Positions 10,398-21,112 of a stretch of 31,188 nucleotides of DNA are shown here, piece after piece. Below the pieces are notes generated by a model. The model was not told the DNA's origin, made no database searches, and was given only the letters and a program-made list of their open reading frames with translations. The translations under genes were made by a program, and so were the position numbers. Source of the DNA: Priapulus caudatus (lineage: Eukaryota; Priapulida; Priapulimorpha; Priapulimorphida; Priapulidae). Where the stretch lies: the NCBI RefSeq assembly GCF_000485595.1, contig NW_014577474.1, positions 1 through 31,188 on the forward strand, read 5' to 3'. Numbering within the stretch: position 1 is the stretch's first letter; every line of letters starts with the position of its first letter.

Positions 10398-10802
10398 CTT
10401 AGGCAAAATGTTTCCCTTATTACATAATATAGTTCTTCAAGTGGCAACAATTCTCGCACCATGCAAAATTCACGGAGTCCAAACCCTCCTCTAAGAGGAA
10501 TCTATTCAATTTCACAACGGCATTCCTGAGGCACTACTAAGACTTCACAATGCCGTCAAAAATTACAACAAGACTTATTTAGACTTATGGCCAAAAAATC
10601 ACAATCTGGAAGTGCCAAATTCAATCAAAACTCATGAAACCACTACCAACATAAAGATAAACTTGCAAAACAAAAATCATACCACCATTTCTATTTAACG
10701 ACTTGAATGATGCACATGAAAAAGAGGAGGGCTCAAACAAATTACTAGATTTTTAGACCAACTTAATCAAAATGAACCTGAACATACTATTAAATTTTTA
10801 TA

Positions 10803-11450
10803 AAGAACAGTAGCCTCTAGGGTTCTAGGGTTATTTTCAGCGAATTTCGGTTATAATTTGCGCCTACATAAAAAGTTTCGATGGTTCAATCACCATTAGA
10901 ATATTTTTTTTAAGATTGTTTAAAACTAACTCGACTACAGATTGATTTACAACGACGTGGCGCACTCCAACGCACATCTGAGAAGTTTTTTTTTTTTGTT
11001 TTTTTTCTTTATCTTTTTTTTTTTTTCTCTCCGCAAAACCACTTTCCCATCAAGGCTCAGACGAGGTATTTCTTATTTATTCATTTAATAAAAGCAAAAA
11101 GCATTGTAATATCTTATAAACGACATATAGTTCATTAGTAATATGGATAAATTTGCCCTAAAATGAATATCGCCTTCGGTTAAATAGCCATTTAGGTATA
11201 AATATAATTGTACTTTTGTGATGTATAGCCCTCGCGTCATTTACTGCAAAATAAAAATGCAAATACGCCAACTTTTTCAGGTGGCAGCACGGTCGCGGGT
11301 GATCATGCCGCCGTTCAACATTTCGGGTAGCGTGATGTGTAAATAATTAATTAAGTATTGCGTGACAAGAGTACATGTGGGTATAGAGCCGATTTGTTAT
11401 ACAGTAATTGCAGTCGTATGCAGTGAAAATCTAGAGGCTACTGCTCCCTT
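10803..11450. mobile_element. TA-flanked DNA element (MITE-like) inserted in LINE ORF2
   Basis: The ends carry inverted repeats: CAGTAGCCTCTAG at 10808-10820 and its complement at 11431-11443, extending to AAG(GG)A at the tips. TA lies on both sides (10801-10802 and 11451-11452), as expected for a Tc1/mariner-type target duplication. LINE C-terminal coding signal resumes directly after the right end. No transposase frame lies in its 648 bp, so it is non-autonomous. Confidence 0.75.
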
Positions 11451-11795
11451 TAACTAAAACTAAGCGCTTAGCGACCACAACCTAAGATTGAACAAGGCCG
11501 TCCAATCCATCCCCTGCGATCAACATCATAAAAATTCACGGAGCTGTTCCCTATGCAATGACCGGGTCAATAGATGATGAACTCCACCTACTCTATGACT
11601 GCGCACTGCACCAACCACATCAGAAAAAAGATTGAAGACAAATTTATACACTTCACATTCTAGGCAAATCAATCCATAAAATGGTTATTTCATCACAAAT
11701 CATGTGGCGACCTCCTCGAACTCTCAAAGTTTATCGAAGATTCATTCAAACTACGACAAGATCCACCAAACATAAATGGTGATATATACAAATAA

Positions 11796-12540
11796 TAAAC
11801 TAAATCCACACATATCCCAAGCTAAATACAGATAGGTTTAGACATACATCGCGACTTACTAGTCCTACTTCTGAACTCAGGGTGCCTGCAGTTTCGATAC
11901 CATACGTTACCTATCTGCGGGCAACCGATACACGCGATACTTACCGCGATAGTCAACACATGAAACTTGTTCGTTAACGGTAGTTTAGGAGTTTGTATTT
12001 TATTACACTAGTTGCAAGTGTGTTGTTTTTTTGGATTAGAACGTTAATTATTGTAAATAACAAAAAAATATATTATCATGTATTATGATGTTTTTATTAG
12101 CCTAGGAATTTGTTTTATCGTAGTTTGCTAGCAATATTCTGTATGATATCACGCATTATCTGTGCGCAATAACTTTATTTGTAGAATTTGATGTGCGAAG
12201 CTGGCCCGGCGGGGGGGGAAACTGCGGTAGGTATAAGCGTCACTGACACGTAGCCAATGCCCTATCAGATTATATTATAGAGATCAGTGGGCATCTGATG
12301 CACACATGTTTAACTGCCACATAGCCATCGCATACAAAAGCGCACCTATTGGACAAAAAATACTCTATTATACCACTTAAAAATTATGTTGTGTATTTTT
12401 TTTTGTGAGGTATATCATTTCCATTATAATTAAACCATTAATTACGTAATTACCAATTCACACTATTGTTCCTTATTAACGACACTATTAATTACTAATT
12501 ACACTGCTAATTACTAATTACCCTATTAATTACGAGACGA
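11796..12540. other. LINE 3' tail and AT-rich DNA
   Basis: No coding signal. The LINE 3' UTR presumably covers the first 150-250 bp. At 12430-12535 there is a loose tandem of ATTAATTACTAATTAC-like words. Confidence 0.5.
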
Positions 12541-13500
12541 CGGAAGAGGAAGCCATGATGGTTACGAGGAGAGAGGAAGCGCGATGCGTTAGAGCGGAGA
12601 GAGAAGCCGTGATGGTTAGAGAGAGAGAGAAGCCATGAGCCGTTTAGAGACGAGAGAGGAAGCCATGAGGCCGTTAAGAGAGAAAGAGGAAGCCACTCGA
12701 GTCTAGAGCGAGAGAGCGAGCCGCTGCTACACATGGTGAGAACTGGAAAGACAGGAAGCCGATGCAGGCGTTAAAGAGAGAGAGAAGCCATTTTGAGGGT
12801 TGGGGTGTAGGGAGAGGAGAGGAGAGGACAGGAAGCGTAATTGTTATGAGGAGAGAGGAAGCGGAAAGCCGCACATGCCTGCAGAGAGGAGGGAGAAGCC
12901 ATGATGGTCCTCTCAGGTAGAGGAGCAGAGAAGCGTGATGCCGTTAGAGGAGAGAGAGGAAGCCACTGAAGGTTAGAGAGAGTAGAGGAAGCCGTTATAC
13001 GTTCAAGGCCCGAGAGAGCGAAGCCGGCACATGGCTTAGAGGGAGAAGAGGAAGCCCTGATGCGCTTATAGAACGAGAGGAAGCCCCTGATGTTAAGCGG
13101 AGAGAGACCACGCCGCTGATCGTTGAGAGGGCAAAGAGGAAGCGCATGTAGTTAGGAAGGAGAGACGCGTCACAGCCTGAGGCGTTAGAAGCGGAGCAGC
13201 AGGAAGCCTCACATGAGCGTTATACCGAAGAGAGGAGGAAGCTGTAATGGTTTAGCAGGGATGAGAGGAACGGCGGGGATATTCGCGACAGTGCCTGAGA
13301 GAGGAAGGAGAAGCCGTGATGTTAGCAGGGAGAGAGGAAGCCTGATGCGTTAGAGGAGACGAGAGGAAGCCCAGGAGGCGTTTAGAGGGCAGAGAGGAAG
13401 CCGTGATGTTAGAGGGAGAGAGCGAAGCACGTGATGTTAGAGGCGCAGAGATGAAGCGTGAGGTTAAGAAGCCGGAGAGAGGAAGGGGGAGCCGTGATGG
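12540..13500. repeat. Degenerate minisatellite, unit about 26-28 bp
   Basis: Roughly 35 copies of a unit resembling GAGGAAGCCRTGATGGTTAG followed by AG-rich filler. Copies vary in length and carry many one-base C or G insertions. The overlapping frames are not genes. The noise may be real decay or uncorrected long-read error. Confidence 0.85.
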
Positions 13501-13559
13501 CTGGAAGGCGAGCAAGCAAGGGGGATCCGTGATATACACTATTCTGTGCAGGCACCTCC

Positions 13560-14562
13560 GTGCCAGTGAGAATCGACAGACGCGATGGCAAGGAGCTGTT
13601 GGTACCGCATTTGGGAGACCGATGCCACCAGACTTACAAAGAACTCCATCTCTGATGGTGAGATCTGTCGAGCAGCCAAGAAGAAGCCAGATACCAGACA
13701 CCTCCTCCATTCAGAGCACTGCTGCTGCATTAGTCTAGCAGCTGCCCTATGATTGTGTCACCCGACATCGATGTCTTCTATTCTGGGAATGGCATTAACC
13801 ACGAGTATAACATTGGCACATACTTCAAGACTGCGTCCAAGACCCGCACTACGAGTATTTCGAGGCTTAAGGAAAGCCGCAGATGCCTTGGTCTCGACAA
13901 AAGGTGCTTGCCTCCTTGCTCTCACTCGTTTACAGGGTGCGACACCGCTTAGCAGCTTTGCCCTGGCGGGTAAGGTTTCAGCTCCTCGCGCTGCTAACCT
14001 GACGACATATTAATTACCCTTACGCAGCCCTAGGCCAGTCACGGGATGTTTCAAGCACGAACTGTTCCAAGACTTAGAGGCACTGACATGTGACCTTTTA
14101 CAGTGCGAGGACGGCCACTCACAGCCATAATGAATTGCTGCTCAAACATGTTCTGCCCGCCAAAAGGTGAGCGTTGAATCTTGGCAACTTCCGCCCCTGC
14201 CGACACTTCCTTGCTTCAATCATTCGCAAGAGAGCAAACTATCAACTTCTGCCATATGGAGAGATGCCATTTGGAAAGGAATTATAGGACATTGCTTCTC
14301 TCTAATTGGCCATGGTGGAAGAACAGTAGAAGAACAGTTAAAGTGATTTCCTGGCGGAGATTCGCACCACCCGCCGCCTTGAGGCATGCTGATGCAATTA
14401 ATTGCTTGCCCAACTCTCCAAGGCGACTAGCACAGAGCGAGAGCTGCTTTTAATGCCTTCAGAACAAGATGAAGTTGCCAACCTATCTCTGCAAGCTAGC
14501 CAAACATGCAGTAACAGCCAGCGGAGGAGGAGTGATGAGGATTGAATTGGCAAGCATCATGC

Positions 14563-14611
<49 letters not shown>

Positions 14612-14625
14612 CAGGGCGCTCGATG
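13560..14625 (+). pseudogene. Decayed repeat-associated protein with PIN/FEN-like acidic motifs
   Basis: Several frames in order give fragments of a family common in invertebrate and fish genomes and usually annotated as uncharacterised. Seen are a D-T-R-H-L-L-H block at about 13688-13711, S-P-D-I-D-V at 13758-13775, H-S-F-T-G-C-D-T at 13923-13946, a block near 14200-14250 reading L-L-Q-S-F-A-R-A-N-Y-Q, and I-W-R-D-A-I-W-K-G in another frame at about 14255-14285. An acidic tail coincides with the GAT repeat. The spaced acidic blocks (E-x-D-T, D-x-D, G-C-D) resemble the metal-binding pattern of PIN/FEN1-like nucleases. That functional reading is inference; the family match is from recall. At least four frameshifts and several stops mean it is dead. 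No CXC or transposase domain is readable. Confidence 0.55.
14563..14611. repeat. (ATG)n microsatellite
   Basis: About 16 ATG/GAT triplets. In the plus frame it encodes poly-Asp, fitting the acidic C-terminus of the decayed protein just upstream. Confidence 0.95.
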
Positions 14626-15706
14626 TAGAGTAGAGTAGAGCTATAGTGCAAAGGTTTCATTTCTCTTAAATTTGTTTTCTGTACAGGCTGTGTATGTTCA
14701 GAACATTGGTAGGCCTAGCATACAAAGTGTTGAAAGTGAAATATTGACCCCAGAGACTTTTAAAGGGGCATATAATGTAGTGGCATATCTTTTGACAACC
14801 ACCTTGGCCCTGAACCTGATTTAAGCCTACATTTATGTAGCTCACCTACTTTTACCTACATTTTATAGCAGGTATTTACATCTATTTTAAACTATATGTA
14901 ATTAGTGATGATCATTATATTGTACATGTACGTTTTAGGTATAAAGTCTTTTAGAAACATGTAAAAACAAGGTTTCACTGGTTAGCGGTATGGCGATGAC
15001 CTTGACCTTAACCACAAATGACCTTGGTATGCCAAACTTCTATTAACTTGATAGAAACTTATCTTCATGTATTATTTGACATTAGTATTGGTAATGTGTC
15101 AAATAATCGCAACAAATTACAAGCATAATGACATGTTGTGCTTTTTTTCGGCCCAAAAAATGGCCGTTTTTGAAATGTATCAAACTACGTTTCATACTGT
15201 AGCTCAGAAATAAATAAAGTTCACATTTTCAGGCATAAACTTGACTTGGACATCTTTTATCTACAATTTGAACCCAATTTAGTGGAGAGAATCCAATTGG
15301 TGTGGTAACTGTGGTTGTTTTTTGGGCACATGGTCTGATTTTGAGCAGGGGTCAAATTTCTTGACCTTTTGACCTCTGGTCACCGACATGAATAGCATAT
15401 CAGCATATAACATATAGCAGTGTGGAGGGAGTAACATCTTAAACATTTTGAGTGGTCATTTGTAACAATTGGACAATTAGTAAAAAATATATTGAGTTTT
15501 TCATTTCCCCTACCCCCAGATTTTGGGTGCAACGTCTGACGCGGTTATCCACATTCAAGAGCTAGGTCATCACTACCACTAAGCTGTGGATGCTGGGTGG
15601 GGCTCACGTTTTTTTCTATCTATGGATATAGGCCTATCAAGAAAACATGGTGAGAACTTGCCACCCTAGGTGGTACCAATATCTAGTCTAGCTGGCTCAT
15701 GGACTA
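14626..15706. other. Intergenic, unassigned
   Basis: No usable frames. TGACCT words cluster at about 14996-15030 and 15357-15375. No terminal repeats were identified. Confidence 0.5.
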
Positions 15707-15747
15707 TATAGGCTGATCCTCACGACGAATCACTTTCTAGACACTTT

Positions 15748-15925
15748 TGTAGATTGGCCTGCGTGCTTTGTGTATACGTGGTTATGTGACCAGAGTTGTG
15801 TATGCATTCCGATAGGGGTCGCTCGCTCTCTCGGCTCGCTGGTGTGTAAAGTTAATAAACGTGTTCCAGTCCTGTCATAACAAAGTACTGTTATAGACTA
15901 TAAATATGAAGTAACAAAACTTACA
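15748..15925 (+). repeat. 5' LTR of element B
   Basis: Same as 20324-20501 except for TGTATGCATT versus TGTATACATT. AATAAA lies in the middle (GTTAATAAACGTG, about 15852). Confidence 0.95.
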
Positions 15926-15928
15926 GGG

Positions 15929-15944
15929 TGTCAGAAGTGGGATC
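15929..15944 (+). other. Primer-binding site of element B (tRNA-Leu type)
   Basis: TGTCAGAAGTGGGATC, a few bases after the 5' LTR, is complementary to the 3' end of animal leucine tRNAs that end in CCCACTTCTGACA. That tRNA would prime minus-strand DNA synthesis. Confidence 0.75.
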
Positions 15945-16061
15945 GGAAGGAAGGACGGACACGGCGAGTGACATTTGATATTGAAGGTGAGAGTGCTAAC
16001 GTCGTATGACGATTGATATAGAGCCGGTGAGCTCACGTGGTAATCGGAGAGAGAATCGCAA

Positions 16062-16190
16062 ATGGAGAGGGGGATCTACGGAAGCAGAACCCTGAGTTTG
16101 GACGAAGACCGCGGAAATGGTTGGCGAGTATTTGAGCGCGAGTATGAATTTATTGTCGCATGTGCGGTTTTATGTGGAAAAATCGGATAA
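16062..16190 (+). pseudogene. gag: gag N-terminal fragment of element B
   Basis: A 42-codon open frame from an ATG, containing W-R-V-F-E-R-E-Y-E-F-I-V-A, the kind of aromatic-rich helix found at the start of Gypsy gag proteins. It ends at a stop; the remaining gag, to about 16900, is unreadable because of frameshifts. Its position right after the leader supports gag. Confidence 0.5.
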
Positions 16191-16989
16191 GTGAGAGCAT
16201 ATATGTATTGCCTTGGGACCGGAGCATCGGAGAGAACGTTCGTTTGTCTATTGAACCGACGTACAGACCCGGTGAATCCAGAAGCGAGTATACCGGACGG
16301 AATCAGGGAATCCGAGTGCCTGAAACGTAAATGTCAGGACAAATTTGTAACCGGTAGGGTAATGTGATTATTGGAGCTTTAAATTTACCTCGCGAGTCTA
16401 AGCACAGGTGAAACAATACAATAGCTTTTGCAGCAGATTTGCGATAAGCAAGCCCTGTGAGTATGGGGCAACTGTGTGACAGCTGATTAGTAGACAGAAT
16501 TTACTAGGAATCACAGCGTGACGTGTTACGGAAAATTACTGTTGAGAGAAGTTGACTCACACTGGTAAGGCATACATATCGTGTAGAACGAATCTATTGC
16601 GAACAAGATGCTAAGTTTATTGCAAAGATAAACTTAATGTTGTGTTGTCAGGCGAACGCGTATAGCATCGTGGAATAAAGACCACATGCTTAACGCGATG
16701 GCCTGCAACACACACACAAAGGATACAAAAAACATGTAGGTTGTGTGTGGTCGTATGCTGTAAAGCTCGTGAGCATGTCCATGCCTACTAGAACAGGTGT
16801 GTTAAGTGTAAAAGTGGAACCATTTTGCTGACGATGTTGCAGATAAACCACAGGAAGAACGCAGTCACTCACAGTAAGTCAGTACATGATGAGTTGTATT
16901 GTATACAGTAGATTCTGTGGAAGAGCGGGTTGTCGCACATTTACGAGATAGAGTCGATCCATAAGACGACATTTCACATGAGTTGCACT

Positions 16990-19900
16990 TAACGGAACCA
17001 AGATACTTTGAAGTTGACACTGGAGCAAGGTGTACATATGAGTTACGAATACTTGCAACAGTTAATGTTACAAAAGCTGCTAAATCAAGCTAGAAATGTG
17101 AGCTGATATGGATTTTGGGAGGTACACTGTCACATCGATGGGGTTGTAACTGCTAGTGTGTATCGCAAAAGAGTCCCCCCTTCGCTTGGTTTCATATGGC
17201 TAGACCAAATGCAAGAGCATCGTGCTTGAGACTTCAAGGACAGCCTTCGTCTGATTATCACACTTGAGGCAGATGTTTGCAAGTCGTTGTCAGCGCAACA
17301 GACATCAGTTACAAGTGATGAACATACATTACCAGCGGCATATGTGAAGAGTACAAGGACCTGTTGAGTAACACTTAGGGAAACTGCCAACACGGTTACA
17401 AATATAACGTAGATCCAGAATCAACGATATCCGGGCGGTAGAAAAGAAAAAAAAATGCCAGTGCGTGAAAGTATAGGTGAGAAAGAGGGCTTGAACACTG
17501 GTTGCTAAGGGTATTATAGACACCAGTGTACGAATCTACAGTTGGGTATTTCTGGCTTTAGTGGTGACTACAAAGAGAACTCTGATGAACTGCGCATTTG
17601 CTTAGATCAGGTGATTAATAAGCAATAGAGTCTCGATATCCTCTGTCTACTATAGAGGAGCCAGGTCAAATGTCGCAACGCAAAATACTTCACGTGGTGG
17701 ATGCTAACAAGCTTCTACATATTCCATTGGTGAGGAGAAGTCGTTCTATCTGATCATGCTTTGGACACTCTTATGGTCGATCGATACTGTCGCATGCGAT
17801 TGGGAATCAGTTCAGCTCAGAAGTCTTTACGTGTGCAATGGAACATTTGCTGCTGGCAATACCCATGTTTGGTGTAGTGGATGACTATTCTGGGTGTATG
17901 GAGCTACGGATTGGAGCAGATGACAAATTCAAGAAGGGTTAGAAGCGTATCGAGAAATCAACTTAAGTTGCAGTGTTGCGCATAGTGTCAGTACAAGCTG
18001 CAGAAGTACATCATTGGACATGTACTGTGAAGGGAACGGACTGAAACGGATCCAGAGAAAGTTCGAGATCAGTGAAATGCGACACACAGATGCGATTGAC
18101 CTGCTTCGTTGTCTTGGAATGGGATCATCTCGCTAAGTGTGTGGCCTGATCTCATGTGAATAGGCCGCGCCGTGATATGACTGCCGAGAAAAGACAATGA
18201 TGGAAATGGGATATATCCAGCAGCGGGCGTTTAACGGGGGATAAGCAGAGTATTGCAAATCAGTGACAATTTGGCGTAATTTGAACGTCAAGATGAGGCG
18301 TAACCTACTGTGAGCATCACAGAGTGGGTCTTGGAGCCAGCATGCCTACAAGATGGAAACCGTCGCGTACGCATCGCGTGCCTTAACACGGCTGAAACAA
18401 GCATACGCGGCAAATAGAAGAAAGAATACTCGCGGTGGTCTGTCGCGTGCACAAAGATTTCGTTGATTACGTGTGTTTGGCAAGAAGGTGACGGATGAAA
18501 CAGGTCCATCAGCCATTGTGTCAATAGTGAAGAAACCACTATCTGTCAGAGCCATGCAAGATTGCAACGCTTGGCTGTTGGGCTGCAAAGCTACGTTTTA
18601 GACGCTGTGTACAGAAAGGTAGTGATGTCTATCCTAGCAGATAGCATTGTCGAGGGATACTTGCCAATCAAGGACGGCCAATCTAGGAGACACAGGACTA
18701 TGAATACTGTCACTGTTGCGATCAGTAGTAAGAAGCTGGAGGAGCTAAAGGAAGCTACTTCCAACGATGTCACACTCAAAAGTTGCACAGAGCATCGTCA
18801 TGGGTTGGTCGAAAAGTGAATCTGAGCTCAGACCATTCTATAGCTTTCGTGATGAATGATTGAAGGACGAGGGTGTGATACTGAAAGGTCAGAAATAGCA
18901 CTGCAGCGTGAATATCGCTAACTTAGTACACAGTGGTCATTTGGGGGCAAAGCCACCAAGCGTCCGTGCAAGAGACATCATGTACTGGGCAAGCATGTGT
19001 CGAGACATAGTGATAATAGGACAGTGCAAACATATGCATAGCACAAAATCGCACCAATCGAGAGAACCACTACTACCATATCCAGCTGCCAAGCAGACAT
19101 GCGGCATAGTCGGAAACGGGTCTATTTGAGTGGCATGCATGATTACCTTGTCACAGTAGACTCGTACTCTGGATGGTTCGAACTGACACAGTTACGGACA
19201 CATCGACTAAAGCAGTAGTGGCAGAAACTCAAATCGCATTTCTCCAGGTTTGGTATTTCAGACATGCTGATCTCCGACAGTGGATCACAGTTCACTCGAG
19301 AGAATTTAAGGATTTGCAGCAGCATGGGGACTCCATAGTACAATGCAGCGTCCACATTTCCACAGTAGCAAGGACTGGCGGAGAAAGCTGTTCAATCTTG
19401 CTAAGCAGTTACTAGAGAAATCGTTCAGAGACGGCAGGATCCCTACCTGAACATTCTGAATTGGCGCATACGCCAGAGACAACACATGGGATCGCCAGCG
19501 CAACGGAATTTGTCGCGTCGAAACCACAACAATTTCTACGGCTGAAGCTCTGTTAAACCAGAGATATTGGACCTGAGCGGATCCAACACAACTGTCAGAG
19601 AAAGATAGCAGCACGAAGAGAATATTGCAAGTCATCTAAACACTCATACCTTTACAGACAGGGGACACTGTACGCATGCAACAGCGAAAGGTTATGACAA
19701 ACTAGGTAACGTGGTCAAATTGGCGGACGAGCCAAGTCTACATTGTCAAATCTACAGAAGGGAAGAATACAGAAGAAAACCGGCGACTCTGCTTAAGGTG
19801 CCAGCTGTTTCAGCAACACAAATGCTGACATGCTTTCACTTCAACAACGTGAGTGCACAAACAGGTACAACCAACTCGACGGAAGCTAGGTGTGTCAACC

Positions 19901-19990
19901 GGAGACAATCGCAGAAGGCAGTCCCAAACCTGTGCCAGATCCCGGAGTGGCATTACGCAGAACAACGAGATGTGGGAGGATGATCAATCT
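16990..19990 (+). pseudogene. pol: pol remnant of element B (protease, reverse transcriptase, RNase H, integrase)
   Basis: Pol makes the enzymes for copying and inserting the element. Visible pieces in order: protease active-site D-T-G-A at 17016-17027; a reverse transcriptase part near 17695-17760 reading V-D-A-N-K; the V-D-D catalytic box at 17877-17885; an RNase H-like stretch from 18311 where the usual D-A-S reads I-T-E; V-F-G-K-K-V-T-D-E-T near 18475; integrase zinc-binding H-S-G-H-L-G-A near 18932 and A-R-D-I-M-Y-W near 18969; core V-T-V-D-S-Y-S-G-W at about 19150-19176; I-S-D-S-G near 19270-19284. The place where the first integrase Asp is expected (about 19118) does not read Asp. Dozens of stops and frameshifts occur, so it is non-functional. 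Confidence 0.8.
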
Positions 19991-20323
19991 TCCAGTACGA
20001 TACAAGCAGTAAAGTCGCGTTGCTAGTGTAATATATGTAAACTATCGTGAGAACGAATAATCGTGCTGATAGATAATGTGACATTTGTTTGTAATGGTCA
20101 TTTGCATGATCCAGAAAGTTGTGTTAACATTTGTGAGAGATTTTCGTTAATCTGTGGTGTTAAGACAGAGAAGCATTTGTGTTAGATTTCACTAGAGAAT
20201 GTGCCAGTTGTGTGAGAGCGATTTATTTCTTATATAGCTGACATAGCTATCCTTTAGTAGAGATTTTTTGTTGTATTCCATATTATTGTACAAGGTACTA
20301 TTGTTCTACAAAGCGCGACAGGA

Positions 20324-20501
20324 TGTAGATTGGCCTGCGTGCTTTGTGTATACGTGGTTATGTGACCAGAGTTGTGTATACATTCCGATAGGGGTCGCTC
20401 GCTCTCTCGGCTCGCTGGTGTGTAAAGTTAATAAACGTGTTCCAGTCCTGTCATAACAAAGTACTGTTATAGACTATAAATATGAAGTAACAAAACTTAC
20501 A
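20324..20501 (+). repeat. 3' LTR of element B
   Basis: Copy of 15748-15925 with one difference in 178. The preceding bases (AAAGCGCGACAGGA) are a degenerate polypurine tract. Confidence 0.95.
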
Positions 20502-21000
20502 ACTTTTCACTTTGAATAATTTGTATTACATGATCTGATATTGCTAATGTCTAATGGTGAAGACTTCAATATTAAATTTAGTGACAGATGACTCATGTGC
20601 AGGTCAACTGTCTTAGTCGCTGTGACATTAATCTAGACGTACATCATTATCCCAGCATAGATAATAAGCCTAGTTATTAATAATAGTAACCCGATTGAGA
20701 GGTGAACAGTAAAACAATTCAGTGGCAATGTTTGTTAACTAGATCTAGATTTATACACTCATTTTCACTACAGCGATTTGAGTGTATTCAGTATTGGACC
20801 ACATAACACATACATTCGGCGAATGTCTGCAATGATTATTAACCTACTGACACTGTACTTGTAACCCGACCAGGCTGTGTGACTAACGTCAATATAGGCC
20901 TACAACATTGTCAACAATATACAATAACGGCGGTATTCTAACCCTAGCAATACCGTTTCTTGGAGCTACTGTATTTGTAGTTGTACAGTACAGTGTCAGT

Positions 21001-21112
21001 CACAGGGACTTGAGGCGAAAAAAAAAAAAGTGTTATATATATAAATAGGGGTTTATTACCCCTATTTATATATATAACACTTTTCTTCTTTTTTTCGCCT
21101 CAAGTCCCTGTG
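21001..21112. mobile_element. hAT-like MITE (112-bp hairpin) in the foldback loop
   Basis: The left arm 21001-21052 pairs with 21058-21112 around the 5-base loop TTATT; the arms differ only within an A/T homopolymer. Ends are CACAGGGACTTGAGGCG, with A at position 2 and G at position 5 as in hAT termini. The 8-bp direct repeat GTGTCAGT abuts both ends (20993-21000 and 21113-21120), matching the hAT target-duplication length. Confidence 0.85.

Larger units (their letters stand above)
7434..11795 (+). pseudogene. LINE ORF2 (endonuclease - reverse transcriptase), multiply broken
   Basis: The likely start is the ATG at 7434 (context AAACCATGG); an in-frame ATG also lies at 7329. The APE-type endonuclease (about 7476-8260) shows S-W-N-I-H-G, S-E-T-W, G-D-L-N-A-R and, after a one-base frameshift near 8145, I-D-Y-V and S-D-H-C. 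The reverse transcriptase follows: a region ending in F-D-S-I-S-N-E-M, F-I-K-G-R-R-T-S-D-N, the box-A Asp in F-V-D-L-K-N-A-F-D (9415-9417), then in another frame G-V-R-Q-G (9582-9596) and Y-A-D at 9711-9719. The second catalytic Asp is displaced by one inserted base. Further 3' are A-W-E-I-W-G (about 10060), V-R-T-K-T-S (about 10225) and a C-terminal stretch at about 11685-11795. Lesions also include an 8-bp duplication at 9103-9118, a stop at 9606, poly-G at 10256 and an insertion at 10803. It cannot make an active enzyme. Confidence 0.85.
4870..11950 (+). mobile_element. CR1-like LINE (non-LTR retrotransposon), ORF2 dead
   Basis: The order is 5' UTR, ORF1 with PHD finger and esterase, spacer, then ORF2 with APE endonuclease, reverse transcriptase and a C-terminal region. 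This architecture is known from the CR1 clade and its relatives. The left end is approximate: the CpG-rich leader starts near 4870. The right end is unclear because the 3' tail runs into AT-rich DNA after the ORF2 stop at 11793. No target duplication could be fixed. Two later events interrupt it: a poly-G tract and a TA-flanked DNA element. Confidence 0.8.
15748..20501 (+). mobile_element. Ty3/Gypsy-like LTR retrotransposon B, decayed body
   Basis: 178-bp LTRs (15748-15925 and 20324-20501) start TGTAG, end TTACA and differ at one position. A 5-bp target duplication ACTTT lies at 15743-15747 and 20502-20506. The interior shows, in plus order, a gag fragment, D-T-G-A protease, reverse transcriptase V-D-D, an RNase H-like stretch and integrase. 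The order reverse transcriptase - RNase H - integrase places it in the Ty3/Gypsy group. Almost every domain is split by stops and frameshifts. Confidence 0.9.

Noticed and set aside
10039-10494. Glycine-rich (plus) and proline-rich (minus) proteins
   Set aside because: The Gly/Pro runs come from the poly-G tract; the flanking residues belong to LINE ORF2 fragments.
12507-13738. Several open frames in the 12.5-13.7 kb region
   Set aside because: They follow the minisatellite unit and change frame with each stray base; no domain is conserved.
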